Counted from the stretch's first letter, positions 45,770 to 57,953 are shown. The stretch: 64,000 nucleotides of DNA from Dichetophora obliterata (GCA_963920525.1 OY986435.1:301891908-301955907), one strand, 5' to 3'. Notes: generated from the sequence alone by a model not told the origin. Made by a program: numbers and translations.

Positions 45770-46340
45770 AGGTTTCAAAGTAAAATGAAATTATCTCAAA
45801 ATGCATGAAATAACCCCCACTGAATAGTCACTTCTGTAATTGGTGTCGTGACATAGCCCCAAATGAGAAAATCCCAAATTTAAAATATGATTTGGGGTTA
45901 CGGCCAGTTTCAAAAAGGTCATAAGACAAAAAAAAAAATGCCGGTCGTTAGCCGAAGTCGGCTTTGTAAGGAAAGCAGAACAACTGAGGTAAATATGCCT
46001 GAAATAACATTTCGTACTATTCAAATCATTTTTTAATATGCACCTTTCACAGAAAATTATCAAATATTGCCATGAATTATCAAATATGCAAAATGTGCAA
46101 AAATAAAACAATTTGAAAGAGTGGAGAAAATGAAAATTTTCGAAAAAAAATGTACAACAAAGACAATTTTTGGCCTATTTTTTTGAGAAAAAGTGTAAAT
46201 CTTAGAGGTTTTTTGAGAAATATATGAATCATTGAAATTGTGAGGAAACGGTAATGTTTTTCAAAGTCATTTAATTAAACTTTCAGACAAAAAAATTAAA
46301 ATTGTGGTCTTAAAAAAATTACAAAACGAACTAAAAAAAT
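45770..46340. other. No gene recognised
   Basis: AT-rich. Near 45800-45900 there are a few more CCCC/AAAT words like those at 44980-45131. Confidence 0.4.
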
Positions 46341-46344
46341 TAAA

Positions 46345-46525
46345 ATCAGTACGAGAAACCAGTGCCAGCATGTTTTCTCGTACTACCTGTACTGATCTGC
46401 CTGTTGTCACTCTGCACACCAGGTTTATATGAAATTTTATGGAACCAGTTTTGTCGTGCTGGTGCCTGTAAGCAAACCTGCCTGTCTGCACGTCTGCATC
46501 TGGATCCACTCTGGCCGCAACCTAA
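46345..46525 (-). repeat. Dispersed repeat (GGTTGCGGCCAGAGTG), copy 2
   Basis: The reverse-complement counterpart of 43456-43620. Extra bases lie between the GACAGG block and the CACGACAAAAC block, so the two copies differ by indels. The antisense open frames over it are composition effects. Confidence 0.65.
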
Positions 46526-46529
46526 CAAG

Positions 46530-48830
46530 CATGCATGTGACGCAGGTCCGTTCTGCATAAAATCTCAATAGATACAGACGCTCGGTTCAGTGCTCGTCCG
46601 TGAGTTAATATCTATACAGAAAGCTTTTAAGCACAAAAGCTCAAATGCCCGCGGGCATAGTCTGTGAGGATCACTGATTTAAAACAAGCACGTGGCAGAA
46701 ACAGTTTTGCCGGAGCAAGTTTTTTTTTTTAACCAGAACGCAAAACAAAAATAGCCAAAATGTAAAAAAAAATAACCAAAATATTTATTCATCGTATTAT
46801 AAGAAAGAAACAAAACAAACTTTCATAACTATTTGTTCTAACTAGTTGCAAATAGATTTACAAACTAGTTGAAAATATATTCTTACATTTGCATGCTGGT
46901 TTTCTTAACTTTGCTTTTTTATACAAATTTCTCACAATTCACTTTTCATGATCAAAGCTATCTACATTGTTGCGTACTCTTTAGTGGCACGTGATTTAAG
47001 TTGCCACATGCAAAATTATTCTTATTATTCTTATTCAAAATATTCTTGCCGTGTGCTGCTCGATTGGCATCTCTGGTAAGTCGTGTTTACATGAAGAGAA
47101 GATTCACCTTCGCGAACAAATTTTAAATCATTGAGCAGTGATCAGTGTAAAACAAAAAATTAATTTTCGTCAGGAACAAAAAAGGCGAATAAAAAAATAG
47201 CCAAATGAAAAGTAAAATCGCCAAATAGCCAAAAACTGACGGCAAGACAAAAAATAGCCACTTATGGGTATAAATAGCTAAGGCGGCACCCTGGTCAGAA
47301 ACAGAGAGAGAGATAGAGAGAGAATTGCGCACTCGCCTACTCGTTTGTTAGTCTGCTCGAATTTCAATACTCGCACGCATACACACACAGCAATCCCACT
47401 GTTACGTGACGGTTTCTGCCAAATCACACCACCCGCAAACCGCGTAAAGCAACTTCGTTCCAAAAATGTACATGTCAATTTAAGAAAATTTATGAAATCA
47501 ACTTTTAAAAAGAAAAAGCAAAATCTGATAAAATATTATACAAAAGTACAAATATGTACTTTTAAAAGTTTTGTTTTTACGCTGCTTATGTTATTGTAAA
47601 TGAATTGTCGTTTATTATATAATACTTATAATAAATTCCAATAAAATTCAGGTTGTTTCGTTTTTTAGGGCTACAGTTTTTTTGTTGAAGATACAGTTTT
47701 TTTTGGAATTTACAGTTTTTAGCAAGGTAAAAAATGTGAGTAGAGATATTTTAATTTATTTAATAAATGCTCAAATACACGGTTCGTAGGAAATGTTCTT
47801 TTGTTTGTTCGTAGATAATATTTGTTCGTTCGTTCGTAGAGAAATAAAATTAAAATGGTGTTCGTTTGTAGAAAAAATTCTATAAATGAAAATTAGAATA
47901 GCTGTTCGTGCAGTGCTCTGATCATCAGCTATCGAAAAATTAAAGAAAAAAATATAGAGTTTTTTAGTCGAGTTTCTTGAGATCATCCCCTTAAACACTT
48001 CGAAGTGTTTGAACCCAATAAAATAAATTATAAACTAATACATAATAAAAAAAAAATGTGATAATTTTAAATAAAGCCTTTTTTACCAGGGGACTTCATC
48101 AATGAAACTGCTGCTGCATTCCAAAGTAAAACAGCTTAGCTTTTACATAGTTAAATATTTTGTCTCTTTGCATTATTGTTTTTGTTCGTAGCATGTTGTT
48201 GTAAAAGTATCTGAATTCAAAATAAACAAAACACAAAAATGGAAGACTAAGCGTAACCATGGATAAACGGAACAGACAGACATACAGACGGACGTCTAAA
48301 ATTTTATAAAATATCGTTCTCACTTTTAAGTGACTCACATCAGAGCTATTTAAATGAGGCATTTATACTTACGAGTATCATCATATCGGCTGCCGCCATG
48401 TGTGTTTTTGTGATTTCAGTTTGTGAGATTGAAATGAAAATTTATTTGTTCGATTTTTGTAAAAAAATTAAGTTTTATAAACATGTATATCTCTGTTATG
48501 TTTTGCTAACATTCGTATCTTTTTTTCAGATTGTGACATAAAAAAACACAAAATAACCAGCAAACTGTGTAAGAGAACGGACGGACAACTGTCCACTTTA
48601 ATCATGTGCTCGCTGCAAACCACTGAAAACTTCCGATTATGCAAAATAAGTAAAACGTTGTAAAAAAAAGAAAAATTTCAAGAGACTGGAAAAAAATATT
48701 AAATTTAATAATAATCATCATCTGACACCGAGTTGATAATACTTTGTTGATCTTCTTAAATAAGTGGCAAGCAACTTTGTTGATAAAATTTAACAAAATA
48801 TTTTTCGAATTGTGATATGACTACTAAATA
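46530..48830. other. No gene recognised; GA microsatellite
   Basis: AT-rich spacer. A short AGAGAGAGAGATAGAGAGAG run lies at about 47302-47322. Frames are short and lack known motifs. Confidence 0.4.
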
Positions 48831-48838
48831 TCACAAGA

Positions 48839-48970
48839 ATGCATCCAGCGGGCGAAAAAAGGGGTCGCCCCAAAAATAAATACACAGCCGAAGCACTCGA
48901 AACTATTAAACAGGATTTGACACGGTTTCAAGTACAAAAGGATCATGGAGTACAGGTACAAAACTATTAA
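48839..48970 (+). CDS. Small open frame with AT-hook-like motif, unassigned
   Basis: A 43-codon frame starts with ATG at 48839. Its N-terminal part includes GEKRGRPKNKYT, which fits the AT-hook core (RGRP flanked by basic residues), followed by an amphipathic stretch (ALETIKQDLTRFQVQKD). Codon use is less AT-biased than the surroundings. A possible splice donor (CAG/GTAC) lies at 48955/48956, so this may be a first coding exon whose partners are out of reach. I do not recognise the protein. It could equally be a transposon-derived scrap. Confidence 0.3.
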   Translation: MHPAGEKRGRPKNKYTAEALETIKQDLTRFQVQKDHGVQVQNY

Positions 48971-49429
48971 AAAAAAACCAGTTAATATTGTTAACTTTTT
49001 GCAATAAATTACTTTAAATTTTAATTTTAAAAGATGACGTCAACCCAAAAAATTTATGCAATAATTTTAGCCTCAGTATTGACCAAAGACACACTATTGA
49101 AAAAATTTTTAAAAAAACTAAGTTTTGCGTTTCCCTAAAAAAGAGTTGTGTTGGAAAATTGAATACACAATTTGAAATTATAGATTCAGAGAAAAAACAA
49201 AAGCATACAACTATTGAACGAAACTACCTCTTTTTTATTTAGTTTTTTTAGTATTATGGGTATTTCCATGTTTGCGCACGTAATGTTTGTACACCTTTTA
49301 TGTTGCTAAAAATGAGAAAAAGCAAAGAAAAACTGAAACTTTTGTCCTGTTTTGATTTTTAGATAGCACTCTAGTAGTACTATATTTAGTGTAAAAGGTG
49401 GAAGCGATCAAAAGTATTGTTATAAGCAA

Positions 49430-50090
49430 GCCTAGGATTTCGATGACATGTCATCTTTTTTCTGCTGCTTCTAAGACATTCCCTGCTTATTTAAAACGTC
49501 CATTTATGTTCCCTAAATATGAAAAGTTTTTAGGACATTTTGTGTCATTTTTTATCGTTTTTAGTTTTTAGGTAATTTTTACTATATTTAGTGCATTTTT
49601 TGGTAATTCGTAGAGATTTTTAAGTTATTTTATTGTCATTTATAGACTTTTTAATTTTTGGAGCATTTTTTGGTTTTTTAGGTAATTTGAGTGTAATTTT
49701 TAAATATTTTTTTTTTCGTACTAAAAAATGTCAAAATGCAAACTTTTAAACATATTTATTAAACACTAGAGTCCCTTCAATCAAAAACATTACTCCTCGA
49801 CAAAGGAGTAACTTTGTTTATAGACTTCGATGAAAAAAAAGCTCTGCGCGTGGTGAAACTGACGAAAGGGTATGTAGAAAAATAAAACAAGTGTTAGATA
49901 AAAACTCGGGATATGATATTATAAAATACATTTTAATTTAGTAATGTTTTATGTTGAAGGCTAAATTTTTTTGTTTATGTTTATGCAATTGTTTGGGTTT
50001 TTTGGTAATTTTCTGCAGTTTTTAGGTAATTTTTGTAATTTTTTGGGTAATTTTTTGCAGTTTTTTAGGTTATCAAAATCCGAGCCCTGG
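49430..50090. repeat. Low-complexity TTTTTAGGTAATTTTT region
   Basis: Irregular repetition of TTTTTAGGTAATTTTT and TTTTTGGTAATTTT words. No coding content. Confidence 0.55.
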
Positions 50091-50238
50091 TCATAAGATA
50101 TAAGCAAACAAAAAAGGACGCGTTACGTAACAAAAAATAGAAGTGGTTTTTAAACCAGGTGGTGGTGGTGGTGAAAACGAAAAAAATCTGACCGAAAAAA
50201 GTGTGCCCGAGTTTTTTTATGAAAGTTGTTTTAATATA

Positions 50239-50906
50239 CAGCCCTATTCCAGAATCTGTCGTAATGAATTTCCGAACGTAAAGCTACGCTACGAATACGA
50301 CAAATTTGCTAATCCAAAATCCGAACGAAACTTCCCCTTTTCGAACTTACTTTCGGGAGTTGGAAAACAACTGGTTTCAATTGCAGACAAATAAATAAAA
50401 AGAAAAATTGAAAAACTGAAGTGTTTTTGATAAAAATTGTATTTTTTAGCTGTGATTTTTAATGGATTTCATTGCAATTGCAATTTTCCCCACTATAAAA
50501 GGAAGATTTCTCACATAGAAAAGTCGTAGAAGAATATTGCGAGATTCCATCAACCCTTTGGTAATGGATTATGAAACGTAGGAAATGCACTAAATAAATT
50601 TCAACTATCATATGTACAGGTTTTAATAAAAATAGTTTAAATTTATTAACCAAAAATTAATTATAAGTTTTATTTTACGACCTAATTCTATAAAAATTTA
50701 ATTGTTTTCTTTTGTCGTAAAGAAAGCCGTCGAGGCTAAGCTTTCGTGAAAAAATACGAAAAACAGCTGTCAAAAGTTGATACGTTCGGAATGTGTAGTT
50801 GCAATGCTACGAATGTAAGAATGTTCGAATTCGATTCGGATTGAAGAATACTTCATTACGAATCCGAAAAAAAATTTACGCTTCGACGGATTCTGGAATA
50901 GGGCTG
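50239..50906. mobile_element. TIR element CAGCCCTATTCCAGAATCxG, copy B
   Basis: 668 bp, flanked by ATA at 50236-50238 and 50907-50909, in opposite orientation to copy A. TIRs and subterminal words are as in copy A. It carries about 40 bp of extra sequence near 50520-50560. Confidence 0.87.
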
Positions 50907-51124
50907 ATAATCTGGAATAATGTTGGAATAATATACTAGGGCGTTCAAGATGTTGCCGGTTTCCAAGTGACGGCATCACTACTCTTCAAATGCACGACAT
51001 TTTTTACAGGTGGTAACCTTAACATGAACACACCATAAATGTCAGATCGATCTGTCAATGAATAGTGACGTTACAGTGTTCTTCATTATTATTATACCAA
51101 TAACATTTGGTATTGTTATAAAAA

Positions 51125-51167
51125 TGGATAAAAAAGAATTTCGTGTCTTGATTAAGCATTACTTTTT
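51125..51167 (+). pseudogene. Mariner transposase N-terminus scrap
   Basis: The plus strand reads MDKKEFRVLIKHYFL, the characteristic start of many mariner transposases. The frame is interrupted at once by the tail of the minus-strand LINE (TTTATTTATTTATTTATT), which seems to have inserted into, or replaced, the rest of the gene. Confidence 0.65.
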
Positions 51168-53245
51168 ATTTATTTATTTATTCATTTCGTCAAATCGAGT
51201 ACAAACTTTTACAGACTACTTAAATAACATAATTATATACATTTGATTATTCGCGATAAAAAACTTCATTTTATTATTTATAAGTATTATTACTAAATGA
51301 TAACTATTATATTTTTCACAAAATTTTTACAAACTTAGAATGACTCGGATACTTGTCTGTAGCTGTGAGGGCTAGTCTCGGCAAGTTATCCGATATGAAA
51401 GTACATAAATATAATTAAAAACAAGAGCAAGAGCAATGACTCAGGATCCGCGGGATCGTCAAACCCGACCCATAAAGGAATGCCCTGCGGCAAAGTTAAA
51501 AATTTAGAAATGATAATTGTTTTTTAAATTAAATTTATAACTATTAACTCAATCAATGATGATGATGCTGTTTTTAATGATAAATTTGCATAATTTTTTA
51601 CAATATACAGGATATAGAATATCTTTACTAATTAATATATATCATTAAAAGAATTTTAGCAAGAAAACAACAAAAAGGTATATATAAACTGGATATTATT
51701 AAAAAAATTATTAAATAACTACAATCAATGTATCACAGGGAACTAGAGGCGAAAGCAGTGGAGTATTTAATGTTAAAAAATTACATAAATTTATTACAGA
51801 GTGGGTTCATAATTAATTGATAAAAAAAACTAATAAAAAAAATAAGCACAAAAAACCAAAAGGCCGAGAAAAATACTACATTAACGTAAAAGGTTTATAT
51901 GAGTACAAACAAAAAAACAACATGACAACAAAACAGTAAACTGATAACTACTATCAGGTACTGTGGGGCTGCCTTAGAACTAGAATAAGATTATTCTTGC
52001 AACAGTAGCGTGACATATTAATAAATAAATCAGTAAATGGTAAAATGGAGTTAGCCTCTCTGATGCAAAGCTCATTTTGGGTATAATTAGATCTATGAAG
52101 ATTTTCACAAAAGTGAAATCGTTCGCGAAGGGGACGCATGGTGCATAAAAATTTATCATTTCAAGTATGCTAGGACAGAAGATGTGTTTATGAATTAAGT
52201 CTCTAACGAAAATTACAGAAAAACTCTTACGACGACATTCAAGTGAATCGATGCTTATCAAAGCACACCTAGTGGCGTAAGGTGGCATTTCAATTCTCCA
52301 ATTTAATTGATAGATTATAAATCTAGTAAAGTTTCTTTGGATTCTTTCAATTCTGGTAGAGTGGACTCCATAAGAAGCATTCCAAATTAAACAGCCATAT
52401 TCGGAAGATTATGGAATTATTTACCAAACCATTTAAAATCCATTGATGGAATTGGAAGCTTTAGACAAGCTTTATTTAAAATGTTTACCTAACTACAGAG
52501 TTTTGTTAATGTAACCAGTTTTCTTACTTTATTTCACTCTTTCCCTCTATCCTCTTTCATCTGATTCTTTTCTGTTTTCTTTATAATACTGTCTATCTTC
52601 AACTTTTATAATTCAAATACTTAAAAGCTAAATTAAATTATATTTTTAATAATAATAATCGTATATTTCTTTCAATTATAAATTTAAATAACTTATGTTC
52701 AAAATTAAAAATGATTAATTTTTATTGTGTAATTTTTGTTATATACAATATTTAATTCTAAATTATATTTCTTTGTATAGCAAAAGAGCTTGTTCTTATT
52801 ATACTAATGTACAAAAATAAATAAATAAAAATAAAAAAAAATATTCTAAATAGGGCCTTACCAATGAAATGTATAACGTTTTTAGAGTGTAGGGATCGGA
52901 AAAATCTTTGGAGTTTCTTTTTAGAAAACCAAGCATGGAAAAAGATTTGAAAACAATGTTGACAATGTGATCATTAAAACTCAGGCGCCTATCAAGCACG
53001 ATACCAAGATCTTTTTTAAAGGTGACTCGTTCAAGCGATGACGAATTTATCGAGTATATTCCGGTTACAGTTATACTCGTCCTAAACAGCGAAAAGCACT
53101 GGCATTTAGAAATGTTTAAAGGGAAGGTTATTTAGATCATACCAGTCAGCCACAGCGTTCACATCTTCCTGTAAAAGCGCGAAGCCATTGAGAGATTTTT
53201 TGGATAAATATAATTTCAGATCATCATTCTGTGATATTTCATTAA
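51168..53245 (-). pseudogene. Jockey-like LINE, RT to 3' tail, split by another LINE
   Basis: The minus strand begins at the RT catalytic region (NDDLKLYLSKKSLN), then LPLNISKCQCFSLF, FKKDLGIVLDRRLSFNDH and TLYISLVRPYLE. After an insertion at 52403-52840 it continues with YGCLIWNASYGVHSTRIER, CRRKSFSVIFVRDLIH and the C-terminal domain (SNYTQNELCIREANSIL). The stop is near 51950. The 3' UTR up to the AAATAAATAAA tail at 51168 is unusually long, so a second small insertion or fused 3' end is possible. Frame breaks are few. Confidence 0.8.
52403..52840 (+). mobile_element. CR1-like LINE 3' end nested in Jockey-like LINE
   Basis: The plus strand starts with LWNYLPNHLKSIDGIGSF and then a stop, the C-terminal motif of CR1-type ORF2 proteins. 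It continues through an AT-rich 3' UTR to a tail of AAATAAATAAATAAAAATAA. The host LINE's codons for LEYG are split across it, and ATATTC is present at both junctions as a short TSD. Confidence 0.75.
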
Positions 53246-53443
53246 CTTAAATATTAAATTTGTGCCATATAAACTAATAATAACACTTATTTATGTGTAT
53301 TATTGATCTAATTTTTATCTGAAATCAAAAAATTTTAGACTATTATTCTTTTGAAGCACTTTGAAACATCATATTAGATTCAGCTGCATCATTGGGTTTG
53401 ACATAACCTAAAAAATCAAATCATCATTTGTTCTTCATGACTG

Positions 53444-54331
53444 ATGAATTCAACTTGCTGTGGAACTTGCAATTCTGAGTGGAGCACATATGATGACATG
53501 CAAAATGGCATGCAGTGGCTGTGTGAGAAATGCAGAAAATTCTCTAGTGCTACTGTCCTCCAAATGCTATTGGAATATTGTTCATCTGCTGATAGTTTGG
53601 TAAACAATTTGGCGAATTTTTAGATGCTTTGTCTCAACATTCCAGTGGCTCAAGCTATGAGTGCATCTAAGCCGCCGGTATCACCTGACGCTATTAATGT
53701 GGTATCTAGCATAGAATTACCTCGCAATACTACGTTACCTGGGTTGGATGCAAACAATCTAATGCCATCGATTGAGCTTAGTTCGTCCCTAAGTGCTACA
53801 ACAGTTGCAAATGTTACGCTGACTGATGTTTCCGGAGCAGTTTCTCCTGCTATGCCTTCTAACGTTCCGGTTATTCCTGGTGCTGTTGCTGTTGTTGATG
53901 CTGCTGCTGTTGCTGAAAGCCCTAAAAATGCTGTCTTTTGTCCTGCTGCTGGGATTACTAATGGCTCTACTACTTTAATTGATGATAGTGTTTCGAGTCA
54001 TACAATTTTTGGACAAAACGTAATTTTTGAGTTGGAAGTATTCGATCCGATAAAATGGTTCCACTTGTCATCTTTCAAACCTACAGTCTCGGAAGATGGC
54101 ATTATTGAATATGTCGTCAAACATGCAAAAGTTGCGAGACATCATCTGCGCTGCTCGAAACTAGTGAAAAAAAATATGTCACTCAATTCGCTAGGCAAGG
54201 TCAATTTTAAACTGGGTATTTCGTCATCTCTCTATGATGCATTTGTTAATCCTATGGTCTGCCCTTTAAATTTTAAAGTTAAGGAGTTTATGTTTTTTTC
54301 CAAAAATCAAACGCCAATCATGCTGCGTTAA
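53444..54331 (+). pseudogene. LINE ORF1 with PHD-like cysteine cluster (CR1-type)
   Basis: The frame runs from ATG 53444 to TAA 54331 with one in-frame TAG at 53621-53623. The N-terminal part has Cys pairs and a Trp in PHD-finger style (CCGTCNSEW, then QWLCEKCRKF). A low-complexity Ala/Ser/Pro region follows (residues about 60-160). The C-terminal domain reads FDPIKWFHLSSFKP, IEYVVKHAKVARHH, KVNFKLGISSSLYDAF and KVKEFMFF, typical of ORF1 C-termini in insect Jockey/CR1-type LINEs. ORF1 proteins bind LINE RNA. No ORF2 follows, so the element is cut off 3', unusual for a LINE. Confidence 0.78.
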
Positions 54332-54383
54332 TTGGTCCTGCAAGTAGCACTGATGAAAAGTCTGATAGTAATGGTCCTAAAAT

Positions 54384-54868
54384 TTGTTGTTGAAAGTCAA
54401 ATTTCCACGCCAACTAAGTGTACTTACATATAAAAGACAGCAAAATGTTGACATTTTAACTCTCCCATCTTGGTTGTTAGCTTGGCTGCATTGAACAAAT
54501 TTTTCGGTTCAACAGCGTACTAACAAAAAAAAAAAAAAATTAAAAAAATACATTGGTTGTAATTGAAAATTAAATTAAAAAAAATCTTTGTTCCTACAGC
54601 ATACTAAGCTTTAAGCTTGAAGCTATAAGCTTTAAGCAGAAGCGAAAATAAATTTTCCGCAAGAAATGCATTGCGTTTTTGACAGCGAAAAGGTAGCGAC
54701 ATTTCTTTTTCGTTGGTTAGTATGCTGTTGAACAGTAAAATTTGTTCAATGCAGCCAAGTTTACAAACATGATTGGAGAGTTAAAATGTCAAAATATTCG
54801 CTGTCTTTTATATGTCGATACATTTAATTGGCGTGGAAATTTGAATTCAACAATAATGTTCAAGTAAA
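54384..54868. mobile_element. Foldback with ~145-bp terminal inverted repeats
   Basis: The left arm (54386-54530: AAATTTCCACGCCAA, ACATATAAAAGACAGC, TTGACATTTTAACTCTCC, TTGGCTGCATTGAACAAATT) is mirrored at 54718-54866. The centre holds palindromic AAGCTTTAAGCTTGAAGC words and CCTACAGCATACTAAGC, which also recurs near 54962 just outside. Non-coding. Confidence 0.82.
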
Positions 54869-54869
54869 A

Positions 54870-55460
54870 CATTCAACAAACACGTTACTGTAAGTATGTG
54901 TTAGTGTAGAGTCTGCACCAAAACTTCGCGTGTAGAATTAAATACCTAAACAATTTCGTTCCTGCAGCATACTAAGCCTTAGCCGTGAAAAGTATGCTGG
55001 AAAATGTTTTAAATTAGAAGTAAGCACTGCATAACCAACACGGTTCCAATAATTTAGAAAAGTCGATAACTGTTAGTCAATTTACTTCTTTTCGCACTCT
55101 GCCTAAACTTGCAGCAAAAAACATAATGGCACTTATTGCACTGTTCTTGCAGTTTCTTCAGCTAGATTTATGTCGATCAACTGTTTACGTTGATAATATT
55201 ATAACAGGTTGCTGTATATACTATAATTGTAAATTAAAAAGCGACTGCTTTTTCTTAACTTACACCTTTTTGCTAATTTACATTACGAAACGACTGTACA
55301 AATTTTCGCATAAAAAAGGAATTCTGAAGATTTAAGAAATTAACTATCAGACTTAGTGTATTTTATTTTCTATTTTAGACACAAACCAATTGTTATTTTC
55401 CAACTGGAAAAACTACTAGAAAATTGAGGAAGTTTGGTGTCCATTTTCCTTTTTTTTACA
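54870..55460. other. No gene recognised
   Basis: The 69-codon frame at 55126-55335 is hydrophobic but has no recognisable family. Otherwise AT-rich spacer. Confidence 0.4.
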
Positions 55461-55469
55461 AATTTGATT

Positions 55470-55645
55470 ACCATATGCGAAGGGCAAGTAAAATTTTTAC
55501 CAGTTACCAGTAAATTCAGTTTAAAACTAAAAAACAATTTTTGATAACAAACACTGAGCATGCTTAATAACCAGAGGAAGATCATTAATAAATTACAGAA
55601 ACAGTAATGTGCCACGATGACTTCCCTGGGGGCACCTGATTACAC
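55470..55645 (-). pseudogene. LINE RT palm scrap
   Basis: The minus strand reads PQGSHRGTLLF, FINDLPLVIKHAQCLL and then a drifted catalytic region (KLFFSFKLN). This is the PQG-to-YADD part of a LINE RT. It is flanked by a mariner remnant on the right. Clade unclear. Confidence 0.6.
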
Positions 55646-55699
55646 AATGGGCGTGGCAATGAGTGCCGGCGTAGCAGTCAATTTAATGGAATCCGCAGA

Positions 55700-56110
55700 A
55701 ATACACGCAGCAGCATGAGTAAAATTATTACTGCAAATTATTGGACCGCTTGAAGAAAGAAATCGCAAGCAAACGGCCCCATTAATCAAAGAAAAACATT
55801 ATCTTTTTGCAAGACAGTGGTCCATCTCACAAACCGATCGAAACCATGGCCAAATTGTACGAGTTACACTTCAAACTTCTGCCTCATCACCCATATTCTC
55901 CAGATTTGGCCCCCAGCGATTATTACCTGTTTCCAAACTTAAAAAAGTGGCTCCAGGGAAGGAGATTTGCGACAAATTAACAGGTCGACTGAAGCAGATT
56001 TCGGAGATCTTGAGAAATCTTACTATTCACAGGGCATCGTAATGTTAGAAAATCGTTGGAATAAGTGTATCGAACTGAAAGATCTTAGTATTGTTAAAAA
56101 ATTCAACCAT
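55700..56110 (+). pseudogene. Mariner transposase C-terminal remnant
   Basis: The plus strand shows LKKEIASKRPH-like text, then QDSGPSHKPIETMAKLYELH in another frame with the second catalytic Asp, then HPYSPDLAPSDYYLFPNLKK with the third Asp, and finally NKCIELK. Several frameshifts are present. The N-terminal half is missing. It could be the distal part of the same mariner as the scrap at 51125, if the intervening DNA was inserted later; this is speculative. Confidence 0.78.
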
Positions 56111-56119
56111 TTTTTAGGT

Positions 56120-57580
56120 TTTTTTTTTTAAATTATGTCAGGCTTTTATTCTATTACATGAGTCATTTAATTAAAAACCGGTCAGCCAATTTATTAATTA
56201 AAATTTTTCAAAAAAATCCTTATTTTATTTTCTGGAGTTATTCGATAAACCGGTTTTGACATATTGTCGAATATTTGACAACACTAATAATAGCCTCATA
56301 GGACAGGTGAATAATCTTTGAAGCTTGTGCCATGCGTAGGAGTCCGTCGCCCACGAGCTGACCGGCACAGTTGAAACATTTGTTAACACAGCGTAGCGTG
56401 TCTTTGAGTGTCTTGAAAAATTGTGCAATTTTACTTTTTTATTTTAATTCTTTCTTCGAACTTGACAGGAGTTTATACATGAAAATATACATATTTGCTA
56501 TATACATGCATAACATATTGCTTTTAAGCAAATTATTTAACGAGCGTAATGTCTTTGGCTAAGGCTTTTAAGATGCCTTGTAAAATCGCCCACTGATCTT
56601 TATGTCAACAATTTTAGATTTGTCGGCCATTTAAGTGATTTTGAACTCAAGATCAAAAGTTCGAATATTATAAAATATTCTTGTGGTTTCATGCTTAACA
56701 GACATAAAATTAACTAATAAAATAAACTAACACAAATAAACATAAACACCCACACAAAATCTAAGTGTTCATGAAAATTTTGCAAAATCCTTAATTATCA
56801 ATACCAGTATTTTAAGAACATCTACAGCGAAACACCTTCATGTTTGTGGAATTTTAATTGCATTTTTACGTTCCTATAAGTTGCCAAACATTTATTTATT
56901 TACCTCCTGTCTGAATATGTGCCTATCTATATACATACCTACGTACCTCTATCTACCTCTACCTTCCCCAGCAAGCAGGTCGAATCTTAAAGCAATCTTC
57001 TTCTCTTCGTCATAAAATTCTTAAGTATGATCTGACGGGTCATTAATTTAAAAGTTTACGATTTTCTGCCAGCTACTGTTTGTGCGATTGTAAATTATGT
57101 AGCAATGTTCAATGGGTTTCTTCTGTTCTCTGTTTGTTATCGCCTGATCGACGGTGTCCGTCGAACGAACAGCCAGCCTGAACTGTTTGGCCCCCAGTTT
57201 GCGACAAACACAAACAACATTACACACACACTCTCACACACATACTCTTACACGTACACACGAAAATATACAGTCTAAGAAAGAACCTCAACCTCGTTTA
57301 CTCTGTTCCTTACTCTTTTATAATGGGCGTGCTTTGTGTTGAGAGTCTTTTTGGTTTTTTGCAAATGAGAACCTTAATTTTGCTATGGCTGTAACAAATT
57401 TTTTAATTGCAATTGTGAAATGTTGTTTTGACAGATATGTAAATTAGAAAAAAAAAAAATCTTGACCATAACCCTGCATTAACACATTCACTGTTATTTC
57501 TGCAATAAAAAAAATTGATGTGCACCCTGAGTGCTTTCAAATGAAAAACAAACATCATACTTTTGTGTAAAAGAAGGTGA
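56120..57580. other. No gene recognised; CA microsatellite
   Basis: AT-rich spacer with a short ACACACACACTCTCACACAC run near 57222-57245. No domain or repeat family was recognised. Confidence 0.45.
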
Positions 57581-57953
57581 AAACTTAGGTTAGGTTAAGG
57601 TGGCGGCCGGTCAAGACCATTGCAGAGCCAAGCTAGGAACTGCTCCTGCAAGATCGATAATATAAGAGTGAACTGTACGAGTGTTAGCCCACTGCTAGGT
57701 TGCTCTAAGGCAGATGGCTGTTTCCTGTGCCATCCTTTTTCCCATAATATCGAGTAGTATTAAATTGAAGTGAACCTAAGCGCTCCACTGATACATACAT
57801 CCACAGTTCTTTGTACTTTCCCTATCAATTTGCAGTTTGACTGTGTATTTAGTGCAGTCCACCACACACATACACCGTATAGCAAGATTAGCCTCACTAT
57901 AGCTATATAAATCCAACGTGCAATATTTTGGGTAATTCCCCATGTTATACCTA

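Noticed and set aside
47299..47323. GAGA-factor type regulatory site
   Set aside because: The GA run is short and isolated; with no gene nearby it is better described as a microsatellite.
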